From Nectonema munidae (lineage: Eukaryota > Nematomorpha > Nectonematoida > Nectonematidae): a DNA stretch of 64,000 nucleotides. Below, piece by piece: positions 46,170 to 56,472 of this stretch. Every line of letters begins with the position of its first letter. Within the stretch, counting starts at the first letter, position 1. Both the position numbers and the translations under genes were made by a program. Where the stretch lies: positions 62,001 to 126,000 of the forward strand of contig JAUIRK010000997.1 in NCBI GenBank assembly GCA_030549495.1, written 5' to 3'. Below the pieces are notes generated by a model. The model was not told where the DNA came from. It worked only from the letters and a program-made list of their open reading frames with translations, and made no database searches.

Positions 46170-47090
46170 AACCCTGCCCATCACTATAATAAAGTGATCA
46201 ACAAGAAATAGTAGTATACACAATAAAGGTAATTGAAAAAAAAAATTTTAACGAAGTTTCTCTGTATTCGATTATCAATTTTATCTAAAGTGAATAAGTA
46301 TAAAGTAATGTATAAAAATTTAGCGAACACAGAAGAACCCACCTAAACAGTTGAGTATAATTTTGGTAATCTTTTACTTTACGGTTCTGTCAATCAAAAA
46401 ATTTTTTTTGACAAATTATTGGCTGTTGTGATGTCAATCAAACTATACATTAGTAAACTCTATCATAATATAAAGATTAAGAAAAATATTTTTATAGATT
46501 TCAAATTTAATTAGAATACATTAACTATATTTTACTAAAGATCCTAGATTTAATTTACATTAATATCGTGTCAGTAAATAAAAATACTTAGAGGTTGCAA
46601 TAAATCTTTTAAATTAAGTAATGTAAAATAAATATATTATTTATTCATTTAGATGTATGTTGTAATTTTTATGCTTTGCAATTTTAATATATTTTTAGTG
46701 CAAAATATAAAGAAAGAATTTCTTTTCCGATTTATAAAAAAAATTGGGATTTGAATTTAGCAAATCTAGGAAAACAAGTGATAAACAGAAAAGTTTGAGA
46801 ATTATTTTTGTATTTTCAATTGATACCACAAAAAACAATTCTTTAATTTAGCAGAGGCTTTTTATTTAATTGTTCATGAAAATAAGAATGCACCACAAGT
46901 CAATGAAAAGCTAAAATAGAAATAATAATCTTGTAGATACAGTAAATTACATTACATACGGTTTAAATGCAATTATGAACCATATATGACACACTTCACT
47001 AAAATATTTTTTATGAGGGTAAATAAAACACATGAATTTCAAGTCAGTAGCCCACTCTAGCAGCGCAAATAAATTAACCATTTTTTGATT
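46170..47090. other. AT-rich sequence, nothing recognised
   Basis: No coding similarity, terminal repeat or tandem structure was recognised. Confidence 0.5.
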
Positions 47091-47099
47091 TTATATGTA

Positions 47100-47815
47100 T
47101 AATGTGCATAGCAAAAAATGTATTAAAATATATAGAAAATTTCTTTGCATGGATGTACATAGGAGGAATAAGAAAAAAAATTAGTTAAGATGAATCTATA
47201 TAGCAAGTATAGAGAAATTTTGTTAACATCGATGTACATAGCAAGTACAGAAAAATCCATTAAATTGTATAGATATTTTCCTTTCGTGGATGTACATAAA
47301 AAGTATAGGAAAATTTGTGAAAAATAGAGTATTAATCTACGTATTCAATGTACGCGTGTACATAGGAAAATTTTCATTGTTAAGTATAGAAATTTAGTTA
47401 ACATGGATGTACGAATGTATATAGGAAACATAGAAAAGTTGTGTAATAATGAGTATTATGTACACGATTAATCTACGTATCCAATGTACACGTGTACATA
47501 GGATAACTTTCATTGTTAAGTATAGAAATTTAGTTAACATGGATGTACGAATGTATATAGGAAGTATAGAAAAGTTGTGTAATAAAGAGTATTAGTTTAT
47601 GTACACGATTAATCTACGTATTCAATGTACACGTGTACATAGGATAACTTTCATTGTAAGGTATAGAAATTGAGTTAACATGGATGTACATAGGATTATA
47701 GGAAAATTTGTGTAAGATAGAGTATTAATCTACGTATTCAATGTACTCGTGTACATAGGAAAATTTTCATTGTTAAGTATAGAAATTTAGTTAACATGGA
47801 TGTACGAATGTAAGT
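47100..47815. repeat. tandem repeats with GTACACGTGTAC palindrome
   Basis: Units of about 130-140 bp carry TTAGTTAACATGGATGTACG, TTAATCTACGTATTCAATGT and ACACGTGTACATAGGA. They are clearest from about 47320 to 47810 (about four units), with diverged shorter relatives from 47100. Confidence 0.75.
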
Positions 47816-48180
47816 AGATAAATTCAGCCTCTGGACAATTTGGCTTCGTATATATTAATAATAATATTGCTTGAGGGCGAATTGTGCCTGAACATCTAAG
47901 ACTTGCAAAATCACTTGACAACAGTCTCCCATAAAAGAAAATCAGCTACTTTAATTTATAGCATTTTCAGTTTAAGTTCGTCCTTTTTCAGTTTAAGTTC
48001 GTCCTTTTTCATTTTAAGTTCGTCCTTTTTCATTTTAAGTTCGTCCTTTTTCATTTTAAGTTCGTCCTTTTTCATTTTAAGTTCATCCTATTTCATTTTA
48101 AGTTCATCTTTTTTCATTTTAAGTCCGTCCTTTTTCATTTTAAGTTTGTCCTCATTAGTTTGCCTTTTTACTATACAAAA

Positions 48181-48270
48181 ATTGCCGGAAAGTGGTGTAC
48201 CGGTCGGACATACTGACTCTACTCCCGTAGTTCCGTGGTTCGAACCCGCATTCCGCTTGTTCCTGTCTTA
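48181..48270 (+). repeat. tRNA-like sequence inside the left terminal repeat
   Basis: Contains GTGGTGTACCGG (A-box-like) and GTGGTTCGAACCCGCATTCC (B box) about 40 bases later. The corresponding place in the right terminal repeat lacks it, so it looks like a small SINE-head insertion. A complete tRNA cloverleaf was not evident. Confidence 0.55.
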
Positions 48271-48905
48271 TTATACCTACTAAATCTTATGAAAATTTCA
48301 ATTTTTTTATTTTTAACTTTAACATAAAAAAAATTATTTTTTCAGTGACTTTTAGTTTTTTTTATATACGAGCACTTGAAATCTCAATACTTTTTTAGAT
48401 TTCTAACTTCAACTGTAAAAAAATTATTGTTTTTTTTAATGATTTTTGCTTTTTTATAATAAACGAGTTATGCAAAAAGTTAATTTATGCAAATTTTTTA
48501 AAATTTCTTATAGTAAACAGTCTTCAATTTAGAATTTTTGGATAAAAAACAAAAAATTTTAACTATATATTGTGTTAAAAAATTACTTTATACATTCAAA
48601 AACAATTATTGAAGTTTTGAATTTTTTAGTTTTGAAAGAAAAAATATTTAGCTTTAAAATAAACTAAAAAATAATAGCTTTAGATTTTAAATTTTTATCA
48701 AATATGATTTAAACTTTTTAAGATCCGACTAAATTCATTATATTTTTTATATGTGATGCATTCGTATCAGTCCGCTAACTAGCGTATAGGCAGGCATTTA
48801 TTGGATAATTTATAGGCAGGCAAAAAAAATTTTTGATTTACCATTCTTTTTACTTTTGAAATTCTCATCAAGTTTTTGCTCAATTTTCTTCTTTTCTTTT
48901 CAACA

Positions 48906-49894
48906 ATGTATAATAAAATTTCAAGTGAAAAAAAGCTTGAATTAGTAAAGCTTCTCTCCACTGAGTTTCTTTCTGTTAAACGAGCATCAGAACTTCTTGG
49001 TATAAACTACTCCTCTGCCAAATCAATTCTTCAAAGACATAGTGATAAAAACAATGAAGAAAATCCAAAAAGTTCTCATGGTGGACACAAAAAAAAGCTT
49101 TTAACGTCTGAAAGACTTATATATCTTGAAAGCCTAATCGAAAGTAATCCAATGTTGACTCTTGAAGAAATTAGAGAAAAAATCAAAGATAAGTACAGCA
49201 TAAATATAGCTTTTAGTACTATGCATAGCTATTTAGTAAATAATCTGAAAGTTACACTAAAGCGCGTTAGCAAACAAATTGAAGCTGTGAATAGAGAGGA
49301 TATTGTTTTTAAAAGAAAATGCTATGCTCAAGAATTTCAAAGTACAGCTCCAAGCTCACAAGAGTCATTGAAATTTATTGATGAGAGCGGATTTAATTTA
49401 CACTTGAGTCGCTCACAAGCACGTTCTAAAAAAGGCACAAGAGCAAGTATGATTATTCCAACAAATAGGGGAAACAATGTTTATCTCGTTCTTGCGATTA
49501 ACTGCTTTAAAGTCATTCATTTTGAAATTATGGAAGATGGCACTTGTAACAGTAAAAAGTTTTTAAAATTTATAAAAATTTATTCGAAAAGTTAAATCGA
49601 GATGCTACAATTAAAAGCGATGCTTGGATTGTTCTCGATAACGCCAAAATTCACAAGATTATTTATAAGATTTATTTTCCGCTAAACCCTTGCGAGAATG
49701 TTTTCTCAAAAGTGAAAAACAAGGTGAGAAACTTAATGACTTCTTCAGCACAAAGCACATACTTCTCTTCGATCATCACAGAAGGCGTCAACACCATTTC
49801 AACATTTGACTGCACGAAGTACTACAGACATATGATAAACAATGTCAATATAGCTTCGACTGGGCATTTGTATAATCCAAATATTTATTCATAA
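48906..49894 (+). pseudogene. Tc1/mariner-type (IS630-like) transposase, broken
   Basis: Starts MYNKISSEKKLELVKLLSTE; a paired helix-turn-helix occupies about residues 1-110 (SVKRASELLGINYSSAKSIL, then LTLEEIREKIKDKYSINIAF). The DDE domain begins with FIDESGFNLHLSRSQARSKK (first aspartate) and continues to 49595. A frameshift of a few bases leads to WIVLDNAKIHK (second aspartate) and then PLNPCENVFSKVKNKVRNLM (glutamate). Only about 19 residues separate the second aspartate from the glutamate, where this superfamily normally has about 34 or more, so an internal deletion removed part of the core. A later ATG gives the start used here; an upstream in-frame ATG at 48876 would add ten hydrophobic residues. 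Confidence 0.82.
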
Positions 49895-50529
49895 TTTCTA
49901 ATAAATTGTTTTACTTTATTTTTTTTATTTTAACATTTTGAGTTTTTAATTAAGTGGATTAAAATATCATGTTTCTACCGTATTTTTTAAATGTTTTTAT
50001 TTTTTTTAATGAGCAGGAGAGTTGAAGAAATTCTAGGAATACATAACATATTAATTGAGCCAAATATAAAAGTACTACTTGTTAGTTTAATTTCAACGTT
50101 TAAGATCATCTTTTAAACTTAAATTAATTTAAAATTTACTAATCAAAACCTACAAAGTTTTACATAATTTAGATTAAAAAAACTAAAAATCGCTAAAAAA
50201 ATTAAAATATTTTAGTTAAAGTTAAATATTGAAAAATTTTGCAATTTTCATAAGATTTAGTAGGTATGATAAACAAAAAATAATTAACAATTTATTTTTG
50301 TATAGTAAAAAAGGCAAACTAATGAGGACAAACTTAAAATGAAAAAGGACGAACTTAAAATGAAAAAGGACGAACTTAAAATGAAAAAGAACGAACTTAA
50401 AATGAAAAAAGACGAACTTAAAATGAAAAAGGACGAACTTAAACTGAAAAAGTACGAACTTAAACTGAAAAAGGACGAACTTAAACTGAAAAAGAACGAA
50501 CTTAAACTGAAAATGATTCCTTGCGAAAA

Positions 50530-53380
50530 ATAAGCAGATGAGTTTTTAAAAATCTTGATTTAAAGGATTAAAAAACTTGATAAAATAATTGATGTTTATT
50601 ATTCTGAAAATACTAGTGCATTTACTTAAAATTAATTTCAGCGTTTTACTAAAATGTTAATTTATAGTGATATCATATACAATATAAACCTTGTGGCGAA
50701 TATAAGCCACTTTTTCTGGATGCTGGAAAACAAACTGTTCAGTGAGGGTGGGTGTAAAATGAGCAACAAAAATAAGGGTAAATTAAAAGTCAATAAAAAT
50801 ATAAAGGACAGATATAACTATATGAATCTTAACTTACATAAAAATGTTAAGTTTCTTATTCAGAAAATATCCTAATCAAGCTATTTAATTAAAAAAAATA
50901 CATTTTATAGAATAAAAGAAAGCAAAATGTAAGGATTTGTCTTCCATTTATGCTATATAGATGGTGCAAAAATGTCTGCTCGAGGTACATTTCAAATTAA
51001 AAACTTGCACTTTTTTATTGTTGGCAGATAACCTTCTGGTATAAGGGTGGGGGTTACAGATAGTCTGTGTTCAATTCATTATCATTACTATTTGTCCAGC
51101 TATAGCAGATTATTCAAAACCGACAACAAAAAATATATATATAACTATAAACTTCTAAAAAATGTATAATAAATTTTTAAATAAAATTTAAATGTTTTTC
51201 CAAAAGAAACGATATATTAAGTTCTTTATTCATAATGCTCATATATTTTTCATTTTATTAAAATCATTTTTAGGGGTCGTGTCAAAATGAGCTGACAGAA
51301 ACAAAGTTAAATTGCCACCTAATAAAAAAAGATATGAACATGAAACTTGACATACATATAAATCTCGAGTTTCTTATTCAGAAAAATATCATCTTAATCT
51401 ATAAAGTTATGTCAAAGACCTCATTCTGATGATAAGAATGCAAAAATTTTATAATTGTGAACCATTTTTGTTACCTTGATAAGGATTGAAATGTCTATGC
51501 GAAAAAATGAAAGCAAAATTTTTTATTTTTCAAAGAAAAAAATAAAATTAAAGAAAATATAAATAAAAACTTTAAAAATTCTCAACAAGTAAATATATTT
51601 AAATTTTATTATAAAATAACTTAAATTAACAAATTTAGAAAATGTTAGATTATTCCCAAATAAAAAAATCGTGTTTATGCTAAAATGATTTTACAATATT
51701 TTTTGACATATTTCTCAATTTTTTTTGAAAACTATTCTATTTAATTGTACAGCTTTGTTTTATATAATAAGTACACTAAAACCTTAAGATTAAAGGCAAG
51801 TAGAGATAACTTTAATTTTAATGTATTATTCTGTTTTTATGTATTATATTTTCCAGAAAATAAATTAAAACGACTCACCACTATTGAATATCCGCAGACT
51901 TTTACTGATTATTTTTTATATGTAAAACTAAAAGTTTTGTGTTTTTGTCTAGATTTACTGAATAAAAGAAATTATATAAACACTATAATTTTGAGTTTCA
52001 AATTTCAATGGGGCTAAAAATGACTCTAAAACGTTTATATATACTTTTTAAAAGAAAAATATAAAATTTTATATAATTTGCCTTTTTTTAATTCCAATCG
52101 TTTCGGTAAAGTTCTATTTTAATTCGAAGTGAGATTGTGATCAAAAATGACCCCCATTAAAAAAATTTTTTCACTTTCTTTATATATTTTTTTGTTTCTT
52201 CTATGCAGTTGACATAACTCACAATTATTGCACCTGAGGTCCCTTTAGGTAACTAAAATTTTTAATTTTCATAGGTTAAAATGCTAAAGAATTTCAAAAA
52301 AATAGAATTTTCTTTTTAAATTAAATACAAGAAAACGAAATCTATAGAAGGACTTTGTAATGAATTGTACTTAACAAAGGTTATTGATATAAAAAAAAGT
52401 TATTTTCATGCCCTGTCTTAAACGCTTTTTTCAAGTGCTTGAAAATTTCATAAGTGAACAAAATTTTTTCATATAATTAAAAAATCATCCAAATGAAATA
52501 TTCTTAGAACACTGGTTTTTCTTAAATCAATCTACAACATACTAAAATTAATATTTTTATTTGCGAAAACTTATCATTTTATAAAATTTAATTCAGAAGG
52601 GAATAGGAACTATTTAACTAATAAGTTTATTTTCATGTCTAAAATTTAAAAACACAACTTTACTTTTTTCTATTTATTTAATATTCTAACGATTTTTTTG
52701 ATAACTTTAAGTATTTACTATATTTTGAAGGGATCATGTATATATGACGTCCCTTAACAAGCGGGAAAAGTTGTTGATAAATTATAGACCTATTTATCGA
52801 AGTTAAACTGAGTGAAAAGTTTTAGGGATATTAAATTATCAAATGTTTAAGAAAAATGAAAAAAAGTTTTGGCTTAGAAAAAAAAACTGAAAGAATGAAA
52901 ATTTCATTTAAAGTTTATATGGGAACCTCAAAGAAATATGTCTTCATTAGTTCAGGGTGCGAAGTAGAAAATTTTCACTGAAGGGGGGGGGGGTGGAGGG
53001 GAATGCTCTGCTGTGTGGAGTCACCCCTTACATTGAAACACATAAACATTGTAGGAAACGTCCCATGAGGTCTACTTCTACAAAAAAGATCAGTGCTTGT
53101 ATGCATGTCTAAAACTACATGCTACTACACTGTCTATATTTTGAGATGGATACCATACGTTCTATATATCAAAAAAGTGTCAGTGAGAATTCTTATGAAT
53201 ATGGGTCATGACAAACACTGAAACTACAAGAGTTAGGCTATATTATTGAATGGCCTACTTACTCGATAGAAAGAATTACAATTTACAATTTTAAAATTTA
53301 TTTTAACATAAAAAAGTGGTACGAAAAATTCTTCGAAATTCACTTTGTTGAAAAAAGTAGCTGCTGAAGACAAGGCACAC
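50530..53380. other. long AT-rich stretch, no gene recognised
   Basis: Short open stretches (for example 50654-50875 and 51745-52017) have AT-driven composition and no recognisable similarity. The phrase TTTCTTATTCAGAAAA recurs at about 50850 and 51370. CAAAATGAGCTGACAG at 51285 has an inverted relative at 61830, hinting at an unresolved dispersed element. Confidence 0.45.
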
Positions 53381-53383
53381 ACA

Positions 53384-53637
53384 CATTGGCGAATCTAAAG
53401 GGGGCCTCATGGGCCTAGCCCCCCTCTCCCCTATGAAAAATGGCTTCGAAAATTACCCTTAATAATCTATACCCTTACATGTATAAAAAATAAAATTTTC
53501 AAATTTATTCATGGCAAAATAATGTTATAAATATGAAAACATATGTAATTGTCGTATTCTCTGAAGACTTTTAGCAAAATTGCAAAAAAAATTAATAGAT
53601 TTCGGCCCCCTATAAGAAATTTCTCGATCCGCCACTG
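53384..53637. mobile_element. 254-bp hAT-like MITE
   Basis: Left end CATTGGCGAATC and right end GATCCGCCACTG are inverted repeats, each followed inward by a GGGGGCC stretch. Perfect 8-bp duplication CACACACA (53376-53383, 53638-53645), although the site is a simple CA repeat. Confidence 0.75.
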
Positions 53638-53645
53638 CACACACA

Positions 53646-54145
53646 TCATGTCTTTCGATCCTGGCTGATTGCAGATCGATGGTTTTTTAACCAAGTGTGA
53701 ACGTATTTTGTAAAATCTACCCGTGAAATAGGGGGTCCATTGATATTCAGAAAAAGAACAGCATCAAATGCGCGTACACTCATCTGATTACGTTCTGATG
53801 TACAGATGTCATTCATCGAACTAAACCCACGTTCGCATTCAGCCGTGGAAACAGGGAATATATTAATAACTTGTAAAAAGTTTTCATAGTCAGTTGATAA
53901 ATATCCACATTTGAAATTTCGAAAGGCAGATACAGTGGACATCACATCTTGTTTAAAAAATCGAGCTACATCCATCAATTCCGTGTCTCCATAAGTTACC
54001 AATTCTTCTTACTTTTTCGATCAATTTCTGGGATCCAAGTGCACACAGTCATTCAACAACTTCGAGTCAAATCTGCAATTGAGATCGTCAATCCCAGCTT
54101 GGATGAACTGGTTGTGAAAGTTAGAAAGGGAAGATCCGGTTAAAG
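53646..54145 (-). mobile_element. hAT C-terminal remnant (ZNF862/KIAA1586-like)
   Basis: Minus-strand frame 54002-53646 reads VINIFPVSTAECERGFSSMN and DICTSERNQMSVRAFDAVLF, the hAT dimerisation domain, ending in WLKNHRSA. Upstream (about 54140-54010) a block reads FIQAGIDDLNCRFDSKLLND, consistent with the region before it, with stops in between. The N-terminal and catalytic parts are absent. A 254-bp MITE lies directly beyond its 3' side. Confidence 0.8.
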
Positions 54146-54149
54146 AGTT

Positions 54150-54959
54150 AAATTCAAAAACATCGAAGTTATTTATTGATACAAAGTAATAATCATTACA
54201 ATTCTTAATCTTCTAAATTATGGTCTACAAGATAACCATTGTGTCATGTCTAAAAATAGTTATAAAATTATAACATTTGAATTAAAAAGATTTTCATTTC
54301 TGCATCATTTAGTAACCGATACCGGTATAAGCTCCTTCACCACGTCAAGGCGATGCAGTTTGAAGGAGATAAGATATGCAACGAAATTTTTATAAGAGCG
54401 TATAAAAAAAAATTATAGAAATAGGTTAAATTAAAATTGTGAAATCATAAAGTTTGTCCAATTTATTTTATCATCATTTTTCACATTTTTTAAAAAATCT
54501 AAATTTTGAGAAAAAATGATGCAAATTGCCATTACACTGGGAATTTTTGTTCAGAATAATAATTCATCATTTGAATTTCCAGAAATAAATAGTTAATGTA
54601 GTACATAGAAGGTAAAATGTTAGGTTGATTTTAACCCTAAGCACATTTCAAAATAATATAGATCAAACTACATTACCTTTACCAATTTTCGAAATTCATA
54701 TTAATTACAATGAAAAAAACTATCGTCTGCGTTTATTAAAGAAAAATTGGGCATACATGGATTAACTACTACAAGATAAGGAAACTGTTTATTTAATTCA
54801 TTTTGATATCTTTAGGATAAACTATTTCAAAGTGTAAAAAAGTTTAATTCAAAAACATCGAGGTTATTTATTGATACAAGGTAATAAATAATAATTACAA
54901 TTCAAGAGTTATAATGTTAATCTTTGAAATTATGGTCTACAAGATAACCATTGTCATAT
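54150..54959. other. AT-rich sequence with a local duplication
   Basis: TTCAAAAACATCGAAGTTAT and a following GATACAA phrase at about 54151 recur at 54847 with small changes, so part of this stretch is duplicated. No gene was recognised. Confidence 0.5.
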
Positions 54960-55145
54960 CAGGGGCGCACATCCGGAGACGAGGGGGTCCAATGTGTTTT
55001 CAGGGGGGGGGGGGGGGGGCGAAAATCAATAATTTCTACAAGTAAGATTTACTTTTAAAAGCTTGAATATAAAAAATTTATGATGATCGCATTATAGGAT
55101 GTAATGATCATTGGATATGACAATACATGATGATGTAAGATGAGA

Positions 55146-56050
55146 TGCAAAAGAGAATGAAAGATCGAATTCAGACTAATTATTAAAATATTAAATGAAA
55201 TATTAATACTTCACATAAGATAATAACAAAACGAAAAGATAGAAATAATTATCTTACAGAATTGAAAGGTAAAAAGCTGTTCTAAAAAATTTTAATATTT
55301 CACATGTAAAGATAATAAAACGAAAAGATAGAAATAATTATCTTACAGAATTGTAAAAGGTAAAAAGCTGTTCTAAAAAAATATTAATTTCACATAAGAT
55401 AACAAAACGAAAATATAGAAATAATTATCTTTCAGAATTGTAAAAGGTAAAAAGCTGTTCTAAAAAAATATTAATATTTCACATAAGATAGTAACAAAAG
55501 GAAAATATAGAAATAATTCTTACAGAATTGTAAAAGGTAAAAAGCTGTTCTAAAAAATATTAATATTTCACATGTGTGAAGATAATAACAAAAAGAAAAT
55601 AATTATCTTACAGAATTGTAAAAGGTAAAAAGCTGTTCTAAAAAAACATTAATATTTCACATGTGTGAAGATAATAACAAAAAGAAAATAATTATCTTAC
55701 AGAATTGTAAGATAAAAAGTTATTCTAAAAAACATTAATATTTCACATGTGTGAAGATAATACCAAAAATAAAATAATTATCTTACAGAATTGTAAAAGG
55801 TAAAAAGCTGTTGTAAAAAAACATTAATATTTCAGATGTGTGAAGATAATAACACAAAGAAAATAATTATCTTACAGAATTGTAAATGGTAAAAAGCTGT
55901 TCTAAAAAATATTAATATTTCACATGTGTGAAGATAATAACAAAAAGAAATAATTATCTTACAGAATTGTAAAAGGTAAAAAGCTGTTTAAAAAATATTA
56001 ATATTTCACATGTATGAAGAAAATAATTATCTTACAGAATTGTTTAGAAA
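55146..56050. repeat. tandem array, unit about 80-90 bp, about 10 copies
   Basis: Units carry AATAATTATCTTACAGAATT, GTAAAAGGTAAAAAGCTGTT, CTAAAAAATATTAATATTTC and ACATGTGTGAAGATAA. Unit length varies by small indels. The array begins downstream of a CAGGGGCGCACATCC end (54960) and G-run, and may belong to that element. Confidence 0.85.
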
Positions 56051-56302
56051 AGTTTCATATAAAAATTGGAAGTTAAATATGTCATATGTGATATCAATAT
56101 TACAATAAGATAAAAATAAAATATTAGAGCATAGTTTATTTAAAAAATAGGCTTTAAAATTCTTAATTAGATCTACGAAAGTAAAAAACTTGTAAAGATT
56201 GTTTAGAGAACTTACGAGTAGTAAAATGAAATGAAATTTGAAAATTAAAGGAATAAGATAATTACGAAAATCTCCATTTTTAAAAAACCGATAAAATGGC
56301 TG

Positions 56303-56325
56303 TAGGTAGGTAGGTAGGTAGGTAG
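56303..56325. repeat. TAGG/TACC microsatellite at LINE 3' end
   Basis: Five to six tandem TAGG units (plus strand). On the LINE strand they form a TACC tail following GATCTCAC. Confidence 0.9.
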
Positions 56326-56472
56326 TGAGATCTCAAAGCACAATCCGACTTAAGTCGATATGCTTGCAGTGCTGTGTTGCTTGGGAATATAGGAAAAAGT
56401 GGGTTTAATGATCTAAAATAAACAATGAAAACAAGTGTAGATATAAAAGCTAAAAAAAAAAAAAAAAAATGA

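Larger units (their letters stand above)
47962..50515 (+). mobile_element. Tc1/mariner-superfamily element with minisatellite terminal repeats
   Basis: A 2.55-kb element. Its ends are inverted arrays of a 21-bp unit: AGTTCGTCCTTTTTCATTTT repeats about nine times at 47962-48150, and the complement repeats at 50325-50515. Inside the arrays the inverted similarity continues for more than 100 bp (ACCTACTAAATCTTATGAAA at 48276 and its inverse near 50253). The left arm holds an extra tRNA-like insertion (48181-48270). The single transposase gene (48906-49894) has a break near 49590 and an internal deletion. It appears to be one unit, now inactive. Confidence 0.85.

Noticed and set aside
47903-48283. 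126-codon frame rich in serine and phenylalanine
   Set aside because: It is a translation of the 21-bp minisatellite and its neighbouring tRNA-like sequence, not a protein gene.
50339-50533. Lysine- and glutamate-rich 64-codon frame with repeats
   Set aside because: It is the complementary minisatellite arm read in frame (21 bp is a multiple of three), so openness is expected.
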